Positions 31,604-41,433 of a DNA stretch of 53,139 nt are shown here, one piece after another (within the stretch, counting starts at the first letter, position 1; each line of letters opens with the position of its first letter). Source of the DNA: a bacterium (GTDB lineage: Bacteria; RBG-13-66-14; B26-G2; WVWN01); assembly GCA_035529855.1 (NCBI GenBank), contig DATKVX010000011.1, forward strand, positions 1-53,139, written 5' to 3'. The notes beneath the pieces were generated by a model. It saw only the letters and a list, made by a program, of their open reading frames with translations, had not been told where the DNA came from and ran no database searches. The position numbers and the translations under genes were made by a program.

Positions 31604-32137
31604 ATGCCGTGCAAACACCTGATTTGGCCCCTCATATTGGCGTTGGGCATATTCTCGCTCTCGGCGTGCAAGACGAAGACGGAAAAACCCGTGCCGCCGG
31701 GCGAGGAGCCCCCGACGGCGACCGAGCCCCCGGAAGGTTTCTCGCTGATAAGCGCTTCCGAATTTAAGGTGGAAAATTATAAGGGCCAGGTCCTGGTCCT
31801 CGACTTCTGGGCGACGTGGTGCGGCCCGTGCAAGATGGAAATCCCTCACCTCATCGAGCTGCAGGAGAAGTACCGCGACCAGGGCCTGACGGTCGTCGGC
31901 ATCACGCTGGACGACAACCCGGATAAAGACGTCCCGCCGTACGCCGCCGAAGTCGGCATGAACTACGTCAACGTCCGCGGCGGCGACGAGATGAAGGGCA
32001 AGTACGCCGTTATCGGCCTGCCCACCATTATCATCTACGACCGCGACGGCAACGAGGTTATGAAGCGGCCCGGGTTTATCGGGAAGGAGCAGCTCGAGGC
32101 CAAGATAACGCCGCTGCTCGCCCCGCCCTCGTCCTGA
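31604..32137 (+). CDS. TlpA-like thioredoxin lipoprotein
   Basis: 177 aa from the ATG at 31604, which has AAGGAGG nine bases upstream. Residues 1-~19 are a lipoprotein signal peptide with lipobox LSAC. The mature part is a TlpA/ResA thioredoxin fold with the active site FWATWCGPCKMEIPHL and the cis-Pro region GLPTIIIYDRDG. It probably reduces or exchanges disulfides of exported proteins at the membrane, such as cytochrome c or Cys-rich exported proteins. It is a candidate redox partner for the exported selenoprotein at 4.9-5.5 kb, but only by location in the envelope. Confidence 0.9.
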   Translation: MPCKHLIWPLILALGIFSLSACKTKTEKPVPPGEEPPTATEPPEGFSLISASEFKVENYKGQVLVLDFWATWCGPCKMEIPHLIELQEKYRDQGLTVVGITLDDNPDKDVPPYAAEVGMNYVNVRGGDEMKGKYAVIGLPTIIIYDRDGNEVMKRPGFIGKEQLEAKITPLLAPPSS

Positions 32138-32168
32138 TAGGGGAGCGGGTCGCGGCCCGGCAGGGCTT

Positions 32169-34595
32169 TTAAAACATAGTGTGAACGCGAAGGCGCCGGC
32201 CGTCGGTTTGAACGACGGCGGCGCCGTTTTCGCCGGCGGTGCGAAGGAGCACGCCGGCCTTGCGGTACAACGCCAGCGTCTCCGCGGCGGGGAATTTCGG
32301 CGAGCCGGCCTTCACGGGGAAGAAGGCCGCGCGCGGGTTGGCCGCCGCGACGAAGGAAGGGAGCGCGGCGCCCCGCGAGCCGTGGTGCGGTACCTTCAAC
32401 ACGTCCGCCCCCAACTCCCGGCCGGCCTCGAGGATACGTTCTTGCGCCCGGCTTTCGACGTCGCCCGTTAGTAGGGCGGCGAAGTCGCCGTACGTCAGCC
32501 GCAATACCGTCGACGAATCGTTGGATGAAAAGGCCGGCGGAACGCCGCCGGCCGGCGGCCACACCCGCGTAATGCCGACGCCGCCGACGTTCACGCCCTT
32601 CGGCGCGGCGGCGATGCGGACGCCCTCGGCTCGAGCCGAGGCGGCCAATTCCTCGAGCGCGCGACTCGGCTCCGCGTCGGCCGGGAACCACAGCTCGCCC
32701 AAGTCGAAATTTTTTACGAGATAGGCCGCGCCGCCGGCGTGGTCGGCGTCGCCGTGGGTCACGCACAGGTAATCTATTTTCGTTATACCCTTGGCGTGGA
32801 GCACCGGCGCCACGACCTGCTCGCCGGCGTCGTATCCGCGGCCGGCGTACCCGGCGTCCACCACCATCGTCTTGCCGCCCGGGAATTCCACGAGCGCGCC
32901 GTCCGCCTGGCCCACGTCCAGGAAGGTGATGCGAAGCGGCAGCTCGGGGGCGGCGAGCCTGGGCGCGAGCCACAGGCCGAGGCAACCCGCGGCCGCGGCG
33001 GCGAACGCGAACCTTATCCGCGTTCTCCGTACCGCCGTCGCTCCGATTGCGAAGACCACGAGTAAAACTAGAAACGGCGACGGCCTGGCGACCCAGAACT
33101 GTAAATCCCATCGCGGCCCCAGGAAGGGCACGCCGGCGAGTATGGGCCAGCGGCCCGCCAGCGGCTCGAGCCCCAGCGAGAAGTAATGCCCCGCGGCCGT
33201 TAGCGCTTTGGCGGCGAGCCAGGCCGCGCCGCCGAAGAGCTCGCCGAGGGCGGGCCACACGGCGCCGGTGAGAATCGTGATGAGCGCCAGCGCGACGGCG
33301 CACCCGGCGAGCGGGACCATCGCGAGGTTGGAGACCAGCGCCGTCGGCGTGAAGCGATTGAAGAAGTAGAGCTGCAGCGGCAGCACGCCCAACTGCGCGG
33401 CGCACGTCACGGCCAGCGACTCACGAACCAAACCCGGGACCGGTTTCAGGAATTTTTCTATGGGGCGGTACAAGGCCGCAATAGCGAAGACGGCGGCGAA
33501 CGAGAGCAGGAACGAGACGTCGCTCACGTACAGCGGGTTGGCGATCAGGATGATCAAGGCGGCGGCGGCGAGGACGTTATACAGGTCTACGTCGCGGTCG
33601 AGCAGCGCCGCGGCGAGCGCCAATATCCCCATCAAGCTCGCGCGGACGACCGGCGGATTGAACCCGGTCAAGAGGGCGTACGCCGGAAGGAACGCCATCA
33701 CCGTCAGGTTGGCGGCTACTTTCGGCACGCGCGTCCCGGCAAGGACCAGAAACAGCATGAACGCGACGAAGCCGACGTGCAGGCCCGATATCGCGAGCAA
33801 GTGCATGGTGCCGGCGCCGCGGAAATCCTCCACGATGGCGGGGTCGATTTCGGCCCGCTTGCCCAACGTGAGGCCCTTGAGGACCGCGGCCTCGTCGCCG
33901 CCCACCGCCCGGTCCAATATCGACGCGGCCTTGTCCCGGGCCGCGAACGACGCGCGCAGCACCGGGTTGCCGCGGCCGCGCGCGAGCAGCGTTACGTCTT
34001 CGGCGTCGCCGGCCGTGACGAGCGCCGTCATGCCCCGCCGCTTCAGGTACGAGCGATAATCGAAGCCGCCGGGATTGCGCGCCGGCCTGGGCGCGACCAA
34101 CTTGCCCTTTATCGCGACCTCGTCGCCGTAGCGGAGGGGGACGTTCTCGTATACCGAGACGCGGGCCCGGCCGCTCGCCGGTTCGGCGTCGCCGTCCAGC
34201 GCGACGTTTTCGATTGCAAGGGGGAAGACGGTGGCGTAAGGGCGCTGCTCGGGGTCGCCGGCGACGACGCCCGTGACCACGGCCGCGGCCGGCCGGAAGC
34301 GCCGGTCCAGTTTGAAAGATATGTCGCTTGGGGCGAGGTAGTCGGCGCGGGCCGCGTACCAGCCGGCACCCCCCAGCGCCAACGCCGCCAGTACGAGCCA
34401 GCTCGAGACGCGCCGTTGGATAAAAATGACGGCCGCTAAGGCGAGGGCCGCGGCGCCGGCTATGAGCGGCCACGGCGGCGGCGAGAACAGCGCCGCTAAG
34501 ACAAGGCCGCCGGCGAAGGGGGCGGCGGCCAGGCAGGCGGGGCGGTGACGGCTCGAGCCGTCCACTCCCGCCCGTTCGCGCGTCGTCGTCGGCAT
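32169..34595 (-). CDS. comEC: ComEC/Rec2-family DNA uptake protein
   Basis: 808 aa. The N-terminal membrane part includes a DUF4131-like segment (residues ~120-200), then the competence core with HLLAISGLHVGFVAF and NLAMVPLAGCAVAL. The C-terminal metallo-beta-lactamase domain is complete: DVGQADGALVEFPGGK, THGDADHAGGA, LTGDVE and KVPHHGSRG. ComEC forms the channel for single-stranded DNA in natural transformation. The yebC-serS genes lie upstream on the same strand, and ComEC starts four bases after the yebC stop. No other competence gene is in the window. Confidence 0.92.
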   Translation of the reverse strand: MPTTTRERAGVDGSSRHRPACLAAAPFAGGLVLAALFSPPPWPLIAGAAALALAAVIFIQRRVSSWLVLAALALGGAGWYAARADYLAPSDISFKLDRRFRPAAAVVTGVVAGDPEQRPYATVFPLAIENVALDGDAEPASGRARVSVYENVPLRYGDEVAIKGKLVAPRPARNPGGFDYRSYLKRRGMTALVTAGDAEDVTLLARGRGNPVLRASFAARDKAASILDRAVGGDEAAVLKGLTLGKRAEIDPAIVEDFRGAGTMHLLAISGLHVGFVAFMLFLVLAGTRVPKVAANLTVMAFLPAYALLTGFNPPVVRASLMGILALAAALLDRDVDLYNVLAAAALIILIANPLYVSDVSFLLSFAAVFAIAALYRPIEKFLKPVPGLVRESLAVTCAAQLGVLPLQLYFFNRFTPTALVSNLAMVPLAGCAVALALITILTGAVWPALGELFGGAAWLAAKALTAAGHYFSLGLEPLAGRWPILAGVPFLGPRWDLQFWVARPSPFLVLLVVFAIGATAVRRTRIRFAFAAAAAGCLGLWLAPRLAAPELPLRITFLDVGQADGALVEFPGGKTMVVDAGYAGRGYDAGEQVVAPVLHAKGITKIDYLCVTHGDADHAGGAAYLVKNFDLGELWFPADAEPSRALEELAASARAEGVRIAAAPKGVNVGGVGITRVWPPAGGVPPAFSSNDSSTVLRLTYGDFAALLTGDVESRAQERILEAGRELGADVLKVPHHGSRGAALPSFVAAANPRAAFFPVKAGSPKFPAAETLALYRKAGVLLRTAGENGAAVVQTDGRRLRVHTMF

Positions 34596-34599
34596 AACG

Positions 34600-35349
34600 T
34601 CAGGCCGTGAGCTCCTCCATCACCGACGTCGGGATGTCGAAGTTGGCGTAGACCGTCTGGACGTCGTCGTGGTCCTCCAGCGCCTCCAGCAGCTTCAGGA
34701 ATTTGGCCGCGTTCTTGCCCTCCAGCGGGATGACGCTCTTGGGGACGAGCGAGACCTCCGCGGTGGCGAACTCCACTCCCGCCGCGCCTAATGCGTCCGT
34801 CACGTCGGCCAACCGGTCCGGCGGACAGTAGACCTCGAAGACGTCGTCGCCCGGGCGGATGTCCTCGGCGCCGGCGTCCAGCACCGCCTCCAGCAGCTGT
34901 TCCTCGGTGGCGCGGTCGGCGTCGACGATTACCATCCCCTTGCGCTCGAACATCCACGTTACCGCGCCCGCGTCCGCCATCGAGGCGCCGTACCGGTCGA
35001 GGATAAAGCGGATCTCGGGCGTGGTCCGGTTCTTGTTGTCGGTCATGACCTCGACGCACATCGCGACGCCGCCCGGGCCGTAGGCCTCGTACGTTACCTC
35101 CTCGAGCTGCGCGCCCTCGCCTTCACCCGTCCCGCGCTTGATGGCCCGGGCGATGTTGTCCGCCGGCATGTTGGCGACCTTGGCGGCCTGGACCGCGACC
35201 CGGAGCCGCGTGTTGGCCGTCGGGTCGCCGCCGCCCTGCCGCGCCGCGACGATTATCTCCCGCGCCAGCCGCGAGAAGACCTTGCCGCGCTTCTGGTCCT
35301 CTTTGGCCTTTTTGCGTTTTATGGTGCTCCACTTGGAATGGCCCGACAT
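34600..35349 (-). CDS. yebC: YebC/PmpR (TACO1) family protein
   Basis: 249 aa, usual length. It starts MSGHSKWSTIKRKKAKEDQKR, as all family members do, and has the FSRLAREIIVAARQGGGDP and YEAYGPGGVAMCVE signatures. YebC has been described as a DNA-binding regulator and more recently as a translation factor for proline-rich stretches. Strong GGAGGGG ribosome site. It lies between serS and comEC in one minus-strand operon. Confidence 0.95.
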   Translation of the reverse strand: MSGHSKWSTIKRKKAKEDQKRGKVFSRLAREIIVAARQGGGDPTANTRLRVAVQAAKVANMPADNIARAIKRGTGEGEGAQLEEVTYEAYGPGGVAMCVEVMTDNKNRTTPEIRFILDRYGASMADAGAVTWMFERKGMVIVDADRATEEQLLEAVLDAGAEDIRPGDDVFEVYCPPDRLADVTDALGAAGVEFATAEVSLVPKSVIPLEGKNAAKFLKLLEALEDHDDVQTVYANFDIPTSVMEELTA

Positions 35350-35388
35350 ATGCCCCTCCGAAACGCGAAGGCCGCGGCGCCGCTTTCC

Positions 35389-36816
35389 CTACGCTATCTT
35401 CTCCAGGCCGTCCATATAGGGCCGGAGCGCGTCGGGTATCGTAACGGAGCCGTCGGCGTTTTGAAAGTTCTCTATGATCGCTACCAACGTCCGGCCTATG
35501 GCCAGGCCGGAGCCGTTGAGGGTGTGTACGAATTCGGGTTTGGCGCCCTTCTTGGGACGGAAGCGCGTGTTCATGCGGCGCGCCTGGAACGCCTCGTAGT
35601 TGGAGCAGCTCGAGATCTCGCGGTACTTTTCCTCGGACGGTATCCACACCTCGAGGTCTACGCACTTGGCCGCGCCGAAGCCGAGGTCGCCGGTGCTGAG
35701 GACCGCCTCGCGGTAGGGGAGCTCGAGCAGCTCGAGGATGTGCGCGGCGTCGGCGACCAGGCTCTCCAGCTCGTCGTACGAGGCGTCGGGGTGGACGATT
35801 TTGACGAGTTCCACTTTTAAGAACTGGTGAACGCGGACCATACCGCGGGTGTCGCGGCCCGGCGCGCCGGCCTCCCGCCGGAAGCACGGCGTGAACGCGG
35901 CGTACTTTATGGGCAGCTCGTCCGCGGTCAGGATTTCCTCGCGGTGGAGGTTCGTAACCGGGACCTCCGCCGTGGGTATTAACCAGTGCCCTCCCCCCAG
36001 CGCAACAGTTAAATCTTCTCTCCATTTTCGGAAATCGGATTCTTTGGTTATTGCGGGTGGTGATTTTCCATCGAAAGGCGTTAACACATGCCTAAGTTCT
36101 TCGGATTCCACCTTATACATATCAGCCGCAAACTTGGGTAGTTGTCCCGTTCCTACCATCGAAGTCTTTAGTACCATAAAAGGAACGTTAACCTCGCGAT
36201 AACCCCGCTTCCGAGCTTCGTCCAACATCAGGTTTTGCAACGCCCGTTCCATTCGGGCGCCCGTGCCTACGGTCATCGCGAAGCGGGCGCCGGCCACTTT
36301 GACCGCGCGCTCGGAGTCTATGATGCCGAGCATCTCGCCCAGCTCCCAGTGGGGCCGGGGTGGGAAGTCGAACGCGCGCGGCTCCCGGCCTACGCGCCGA
36401 ATCTCGTTGTACGTCTCGTCCGGCCCGACGGGCACGGAGGCGTCGAAGACGTTCGGTAAGTAAAGTAGCCGGTTGTCGAGGTAGGCTTCTTCCAAATATA
36501 ATCCCGGTGTAAGTTCTTTAATCGAGGCTTTAATTTCTTCGGCTTGTTTTAGGGATTTTTCATTTTCTCGTAAAAGGGTTTTTAATTCCTTTTCTGTAAT
36601 TTCGAAACGCTCCGGGTTTGCGATTCGTGCCGCTAGTTCGGCGATTTTTTTGCTTAACTTATTCTGCTCGGCCTTTTTAGCTTCGACTTTGCCGATCATT
36701 TCCCTTCGACGCGCCGCGAGCTCTAGCACCTCATCCAGGTCGAACTCGACGCCGCGGGCCGCGAGCATCTCGCGTACGCGTTTTTCGTTTTCCTCGATAA
36801 ATTTCAGGTCCAGCAT
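35389..36816 (-). CDS. serS: Seryl-tRNA synthetase (mosaic base composition)
   Basis: 475 aa, about 50 longer than most bacterial SerRS. The N-terminal coiled-coil arm ([21 protein letters not shown] onward), motif 2 ([21 protein letters not shown]) and motif 3 ([18 protein letters not shown]) are intact. Between [16 protein letters not shown] and [12 protein letters not shown] there is an extra stretch of about 30 residues ([19 protein letters not shown]...) not usual in this enzyme. Two segments of the gene, 36002-36240 and 36478-36720, are strikingly AT-rich next to GC-rich flanks; the insert lies in the first. This enzyme also charges tRNA-Sec with serine, the first step of selenocysteine synthesis. 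Confidence 0.93.
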   Translation of the reverse strand: MLDLKFIEENEKRVREMLAARGVEFDLDEVLELAARRREMIGKVEAKKAEQNKLSKKIAELAARIANPERFEITEKELKTLLRENEKSLKQAEEIKASIKELTPGLYLEEAYLDNRLLYLPNVFDASVPVGPDETYNEIRRVGREPRAFDFPPRPHWELGEMLGIIDSERAVKVAGARFAMTVGTGARMERALQNLMLDEARKRGYREVNVPFMVLKTSMVGTGQLPKFAADMYKVESEELRHVLTPFDGKSPPAITKESDFRKWREDLTVALGGGHWLIPTAEVPVTNLHREEILTADELPIKYAAFTPCFRREAGAPGRDTRGMVRVHQFLKVELVKIVHPDASYDELESLVADAAHILELLELPYREAVLSTGDLGFGAAKCVDLEVWIPSEEKYREISSCSNYEAFQARRMNTRFRPKKGAKPEFVHTLNGSGLAIGRTLVAIIENFQNADGSVTIPDALRPYMDGLEKIA

Positions 36817-36824
36817 AAGTTCCC

Positions 36825-36842
36825 GTCGCCTCGGTAGGCGAC
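36825..36842. promoter_or_regulatory. Inverted repeat between serS and the MFS promoter
   Basis: GTCGCCT, loop CGGT, AGGCGAC. It lies in the serS leader and touches the -35 box of the divergent promoter; it may be an operator or a leader hairpin. Confidence 0.4.
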
Positions 36843-36844
36843 CC

Positions 36845-36873
36845 TTGACAAAGGCCGCGCCTTCGGTTAGATT
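36845..36873 (+). promoter_or_regulatory. Sigma70 promoter of the MFS gene (leaderless)
   Basis: TTGACA (36845-36850), 17-nt spacer, TAGATT (36868-36873). The start of transcription should be at about 36880, two bases before the ATG at 36882. No Shine-Dalgarno exists. Confidence 0.7.
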
Positions 36874-36881
36874 ACTCGCTA

Positions 36882-38171
36882 ATGGCCGCCGCGGAAAACG
36901 GTCCCCACTACCGCTGGAACTTCGCCTGCGCCGCCGCCAACGGCGTAATTTTCAATATATCCCTCGCCGTCCTCAACCCCGCGACGGTGGTCCCGGCGTT
37001 CGTGGGCACGCTGACGGCCAACCCGGTGTGGGTCGCCGTCGCGGGGCAGCTGGACGCGATATGCTGGCCGCTGCCGCAGCTCTTCGCCGCCTCCCGCATC
37101 CTGCACCTGCGGCGTAAGATGCCGTTCTACCGCGGGACTGCCGTCGTCCGCGGCGTCATCGTCGCCCTCCTGGCGGCGCTGCCGTTCGTGCTCGCGCCCG
37201 GGCCGGCGCTGTTGGTCGCCTTCCTCGTCGCATACGGCGCGCTTAACTTTACCGCCGGCCTCGCCGGCCCGCCGTTCATGGACGTCATCGGTAATACGAT
37301 ATCGTCCCGAGGCCGCGGCCTGTTGTTCACGGTCCGGCGGTTCGGCGGCGGCGTCCTGGCCGTGCTAACGGGCGTCATCCTGGTCGGGCCGGTACTACGG
37401 TCGTTGCCGTTCCCCACGTCGTACGGCGTCCTCTTCGTCGTCGCCGCGGCCGTCAGCGGGTTCGCGCTCCTCGCGATGTCTCTCAGCCGCGAGCCGGAGG
37501 GCCAGGCCGTGGTCGAGAAGCACTCTTTCCTCCAGACCGTCAGGGCCGGCTTCGGCCTGCTGCGTGCGGACGCCAACTACCGCCGCTTCGTGACCTCCCG
37601 GGTATTCATTTGTTTCAGCCGGCTGGGCGTGCCGTTCTACATCGGCCTCGCGATGTGGAAGCTCCGGGTGGGCGCCGCGGCGGCCGGGCCCTTCCTCGCC
37701 GCGCTCATGGCCGGGACCGTAACCTCCAACCTGCTCTGGGGGTACCTCTCGAGCCGGCGCGGCAACCGGGCGCTGGTGCGGGGCGGCGCGCTCCTCACCA
37801 TCTTACCGCCGCTGTTATACTTCCTCTCGGCCCGGGCGGAGTGGGGCGGCATCTATCTTTTCTACGCCCTCTTCTTCCTGGTCGGCTTCGGTTGGTCCGG
37901 CGCCGAGTTCGGCAGCATCAACTACGTCATCGACGTCGCCCCCGCCCACCTTCGGCCGGTTTACGTCGGCTTCAACAATACCGTGAACGGCCTCGCCATG
38001 CTCGCGGCCATAGGCGGCGGCTTCATCTTGAAATACTCGAGCTACGACGTACTCTACGGCCTGGCCGCGGCCTTCGCCGTCCTCGCGCTGTGGTTTACGC
38101 GCCGCCTGCTCGAGCCCCGCGAGGAGGGCGCGACGCCTTCCCTCGTCGTGGGCGGCACCCGCCTCGGCTAG
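36882..38171 (+). CDS. MFS-type transporter
   Basis: 429 aa with about 12 hydrophobic segments. The N-terminus is [21 protein letters not shown] and the second half begins around residue 215 after a short cytoplasmic loop ([13 protein letters not shown]). It looks like an MFS sugar or drug transporter. No substrate motif can be named. It directly abuts the convergent prenyltransferase gene with no space between the stop codons. The transcript is predicted to be leaderless. Confidence 0.7.
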   Translation: MAAAENGPHYRWNFACAAANGVIFNISLAVLNPATVVPAFVGTLTANPVWVAVAGQLDAICWPLPQLFAASRILHLRRKMPFYRGTAVVRGVIVALLAALPFVLAPGPALLVAFLVAYGALNFTAGLAGPPFMDVIGNTISSRGRGLLFTVRRFGGGVLAVLTGVILVGPVLRSLPFPTSYGVLFVVAAAVSGFALLAMSLSREPEGQAVVEKHSFLQTVRAGFGLLRADANYRRFVTSRVFICFSRLGVPFYIGLAMWKLRVGAAAAGPFLAALMAGTVTSNLLWGYLSSRRGNRALVRGGALLTILPPLLYFLSARAEWGGIYLFYALFFLVGFGWSGAEFGSINYVIDVAPAHLRPVYVGFNNTVNGLAMLAAIGGGFILKYSSYDVLYGLAAAFAVLALWFTRRLLEPREEGATPSLVVGGTRLG

Positions 38172-39077
38172 TTAGGCCGCGCGGCCCAGCGCCAACCCTA
38201 CCGCCAGCAATATCCCCGTCGCGAAGTGGACGATTATCGTCAGCGCGTTCGCCGCCAGTAGCTTGTACGGCTCGGCGTAGCGGCGCATCAAAACCGTTAC
38301 GGCCTTGACGGCGAGCGGAAGGGTGAGCAAGCCGAGCAGCGCCCACGTCGGTAGGCCGCCGACGGCGACGAAAGTAATAATCGCGGCGTACGTCAGCGCA
38401 ATTAATATTATATAACCGTAACGCGCGCGTTTGGGCCCCAACAAAACGATAAGGGTCTTTTTGTTGACTTGCCGGTCGGCCTCGTAATCCGGGAACTCGT
38501 TTATGTACAGCACCGCGGCGATGAGCAGCCCCACCGGGACCGAGGCGATCAGCGCCGCCGGCGACAGGCGGCCGGCCTGCACGTAGTGGGCGCCGAGCAC
38601 CGCCAGCGGCCCGAAGTTTAACCCCACGAAGAGCTCGCCCACGCCGCGGTAGCCGATGGCCACCGGCGTCGCGGTGTACAGGAAGCCGGACGCCACGCCC
38701 GCCAGCCCCAGCCACAGGACGACGTTGCCGGGCGTTACGCGCCACAGGTAGAGGCCGCAGGCAATGCCGACGGCGAAGCAGGCCAGCGAGTATACGAACA
38801 TCGCCCGCGGCGAGATGACGCCGTCCTGTATTACGCGCGAGCCCCCCGAGAACGGCGTCGGCGTCAGGTTGACCCAGTCGTCGCGGGTGCGGTGGTCGAA
38901 GTAGTCGTTGGCGAGGTTGGTGCCGCCGTGCAACGCGACCAGGCCCACGAGCGTGAGCGCCGCGTGCCACCAGTTGACGGCGTAACCCTCGTAGAACGCG
39001 ACGGCGACGCCGACGACCGCCGGCGCGACGGACGCGGTGAAGAACGGTACCCTTATCGCGACGAGCCATTTCTTCAT
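38172..39077 (-). CDS. UbiA-family prenyltransferase (MenA-like)
   Basis: 301 aa, about eight or nine membrane segments. The first Asp-rich motif is NLANDYFDHRTRDD and the second is NEFPDYEADRQVNKKT, both intact; GGSRVIQDG between them is typical of MenA (1,4-dihydroxy-2-naphthoate polyprenyltransferase). It would make demethylmenaquinone from the product of the prenyl synthase found at 45.1 kb. Other men genes are not in the window, so it could act on another aromatic acceptor. ATG start at 39077. Confidence 0.85.
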   Translation of the reverse strand: MKKWLVAIRVPFFTASVAPAVVGVAVAFYEGYAVNWWHAALTLVGLVALHGGTNLANDYFDHRTRDDWVNLTPTPFSGGSRVIQDGVISPRAMFVYSLACFAVGIACGLYLWRVTPGNVVLWLGLAGVASGFLYTATPVAIGYRGVGELFVGLNFGPLAVLGAHYVQAGRLSPAALIASVPVGLLIAAVLYINEFPDYEADRQVNKKTLIVLLGPKRARYGYIILIALTYAAIITFVAVGGLPTWALLGLLTLPLAVKAVTVLMRRYAEPYKLLAANALTIIVHFATGILLAVGLALGRAA

Positions 39078-39216
39078 AATACGGGCGGCGTACGCGGCCG
39101 GGCCGCGCGAGTGTAAGGATTTTAAATTAAAAACGAAGGCCGGGCAAGCGAAATCCCAAAATCGGGGCCACTTCCCGGCGTTGGAGGCGCAGTTATACTA
39201 GGTTACCAACAAATTA

Positions 39217-39245
39217 TTGACAAAAAAGCCGTGGAATATTATGAT
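39217..39245 (+). promoter_or_regulatory. Sigma70 promoter upstream of the glycosyltransferase/TPR gene
   Basis: TTGACA (39217-39222), 17-nt spacer, TATGAT (39240-39245). The predicted transcript start is ~39252 and the leader to ATG 39288 is about 36 nt. Confidence 0.75.
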
Positions 39246-39287
39246 TAGCCGCCATTTTGACGTGGCGCGTTTTTTTATCTCCGGCGC

Positions 39288-41414
39288 ATGAAGTCTTTTT
39301 TACGTAAAATCGGCGGCCCCGGGCCGGCCATTATTTTCATATCGGCGTTGGCGTATCGCCTCGCGTACTTCCTCACCGTGCGCGACGACCCGCTCATGAC
39401 GTACGTCGACGCCGTACCGGACGCGTCGTTGTACCACAATTGGGCCGTGGATATTATTAACGGCGTTGGCCCGGCGACGGCGTACTATATCGGGCCCGCG
39501 TACGCCTTCTTCCTCGCGCTGGTCTACAAACTATTCGGCGTGGACCTTTACGCCGTAATTTTGGCTCAGACGGTCCTGGGCGCGGCTACGGCGGCCTTGG
39601 TTTACGTCCTGGCGCGGCGCCTGTACGGCTCTTTGGCCGCGGCGGTCGCGGGCGGCGTTTGGGTCTTCTATCTCCCGGCCGTCTTCTACGATACGCAAAT
39701 TTTACCGGCGTCGCTCATGCTCTTTTTGGTCACGGCGTCGCTGTTGTTGTTGGCGGTGGCGCTCGACTTCGGCCGGCGGTGGTTCGCGGCGGGCGCGGCC
39801 GCGGGGTTGCTCTTCGGCGCCGCGGCGTTAACCCGACCCAACTTGTTGCTGTTCGTACCGGCGTTGGCGTTGTGGCCGCTCCTGCGGCGGGGTGCGGCGT
39901 GGCGCGCGGTGGCCGGTTTTGCGGTCCCGGTAATATTGATTATAAGCGCGGTAACGGTCCGAAATAAAGTGGCGGCCGACGAGTGGGTCGTGGTCTCGTC
40001 GCAAGGGGGCGTGAACTTTTTTATCGGCAACAACCGCGGGGCGCCGGGGTCGTTTATGTCGCCGCCGGGGACGATTGGGAGGCCCGAGGCGCTGAACGAA
40101 ATCCAGACGCGGGGCGCTGGCGGAGGCCGCGTTCGGGCGGCCGGTGACCGCGGCCGAGGCGTCGCGGTGGTGGCTCAAACGCGGCCTGAGGTACCTGGTG
40201 CGGAACCCGGGCGACGCGGCGCTGCTCTACGGCCGCAAGATTTCGCTCTTGACGAATAATTACGAGGTGACGTTGAAAGCGGACTTCCGCTTTCGGCGCA
40301 ACTTCTCCTTTTTGCACCGCGTCCCGGTCCCGTACTACGGCCTGTTGTTCGCGTTCGGCGCGGTGGGGCTGGCGTTGGGTTGGCGGGGCGAACCCCGCGG
40401 AAGGCGGGCTTGGCGATATTTTTTCTCGCGACGGCGCTGTCGGTGGTGCTCTTCTTCGTCGTCGACTGGTACCGCGTGCCGCTGGCGCCGGTTCTGGCCG
40501 TCGCCGCGGGGAACGGCGCCGCTCGTATCCGGGAGGACGCGCGGCGTCGCCGTTGGAAATCGGCCGCTCTCGCGACGTCGGCCGTGGCCCTCCTGCTCGC
40601 TTTCTCCTGGGTCCCGGGCGTGGGTTGCGACCGCGACGGCGTCGCGACGCAGTCGTACTTCAACTACGGTACTTACTACCTCTTCCAAGGCGACCTTGAC
40701 GAAGCGGCGGCGCACTTCCGGGAAGCCCTTACGTACAAAGACGATAATGCGTACGCCCTCGGCTACCTGGGCCTGGTTTACGAGCGCCAGGGGCGCGACG
40801 ACCTCGCCCAGTACTACTACCTCGAGTCGCTCGAGATAGACCCGTTGGACGCCGAGACGAACTATTTCCTCGGCGCCAGCCTGGCGCGCCGCGGCAAGTA
40901 TAACCTCGCGGTCCCCTTCCTCGAGACCGCGGTAGGGAGTTTCCCCGGTTACGCCGACGGCTGGCGCGCGCTCGGCGAGTGTCACATCAGGCAGGAGGAA
41001 TACGGCGCCGCGGCCGAGGCTTATCGGCGGTTGGCAAACCTTACGCCGCGCGACGGCGGGGCGCTCGCGCGCTGCGCCGCGGTTTTGATGGAGACGGGGG
41101 ATTACGACGAGGGGCTGGCGGCCGCGCGCCGGGCCGTCGAGGTTGACCCGGGGGTAGCGGGCGCCCATTTGTTGCTCGGCAGATATTACCGCAGTAGGGG
41201 CGACGTCGCCGCCGCGGTCCGCGAGCTGGAGGCCGAGCGCCGCGTTTCGCCCCGTTCGGCCGTAGTATACGCTTATCTCGCCGAGTGTTATTCCACCCTG
41301 GGAGAAACGGCCGCCGCGGAGGCGGCCTATCGCCGGTACGTCGCGCTCGGCGCCGCCGCCGAAGTAAGGCCGGAGGCGCGAAAAGAACCGGATTTGAAAA
41401 GCCCGACGGATTAA
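39288..41414 (+). pseudogene. PMT-like membrane glycosyltransferase with TPRs, two compensating frameshifts
   Basis: The N-terminal part (39288 to about 40111) is a GT-C-type membrane protein: GGPGPAIIFISALAYRLAYF and YVDAVPDASLYHNWAVDI, a DxD-like acidic loop. The frame then shifts +1 within a GGGG run (40111-40114); the next stretch (LAEAAFGRPVTAAEASRWW ... FGAVGLALGW) continues in another frame. Near 40385 the frame shifts back, after which it reads on through AIFFLATALSVVLFFVVDWYR to a C-terminal TPR region ending at 41414. Deleting one G at 40111-40114 and adding one base near 40385 restores a continuous protein of about 708 aa. Either the gene is recently inactivated or these are sequencing errors; the lack of other damage favours errors or very recent mutation. 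It is similar in design to the DUF2723/TPR proteins at the start of the window. Confidence 0.75.
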
Positions 41415-41422
41415 GTTATAAT
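41394..41422 (+). promoter_or_regulatory. Consensus sigma70 promoter of the NtrC-type regulator (nearly leaderless)
   Basis: TTGAAA (41394-41399), 17-nt spacer, perfect TATAAT (41417-41422), placed inside the end of the previous gene. The predicted start ~41429 is five bases before ATG 41434. No Shine-Dalgarno. Confidence 0.8.
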
Positions 41423-41433
41423 CGCCGTACGCT

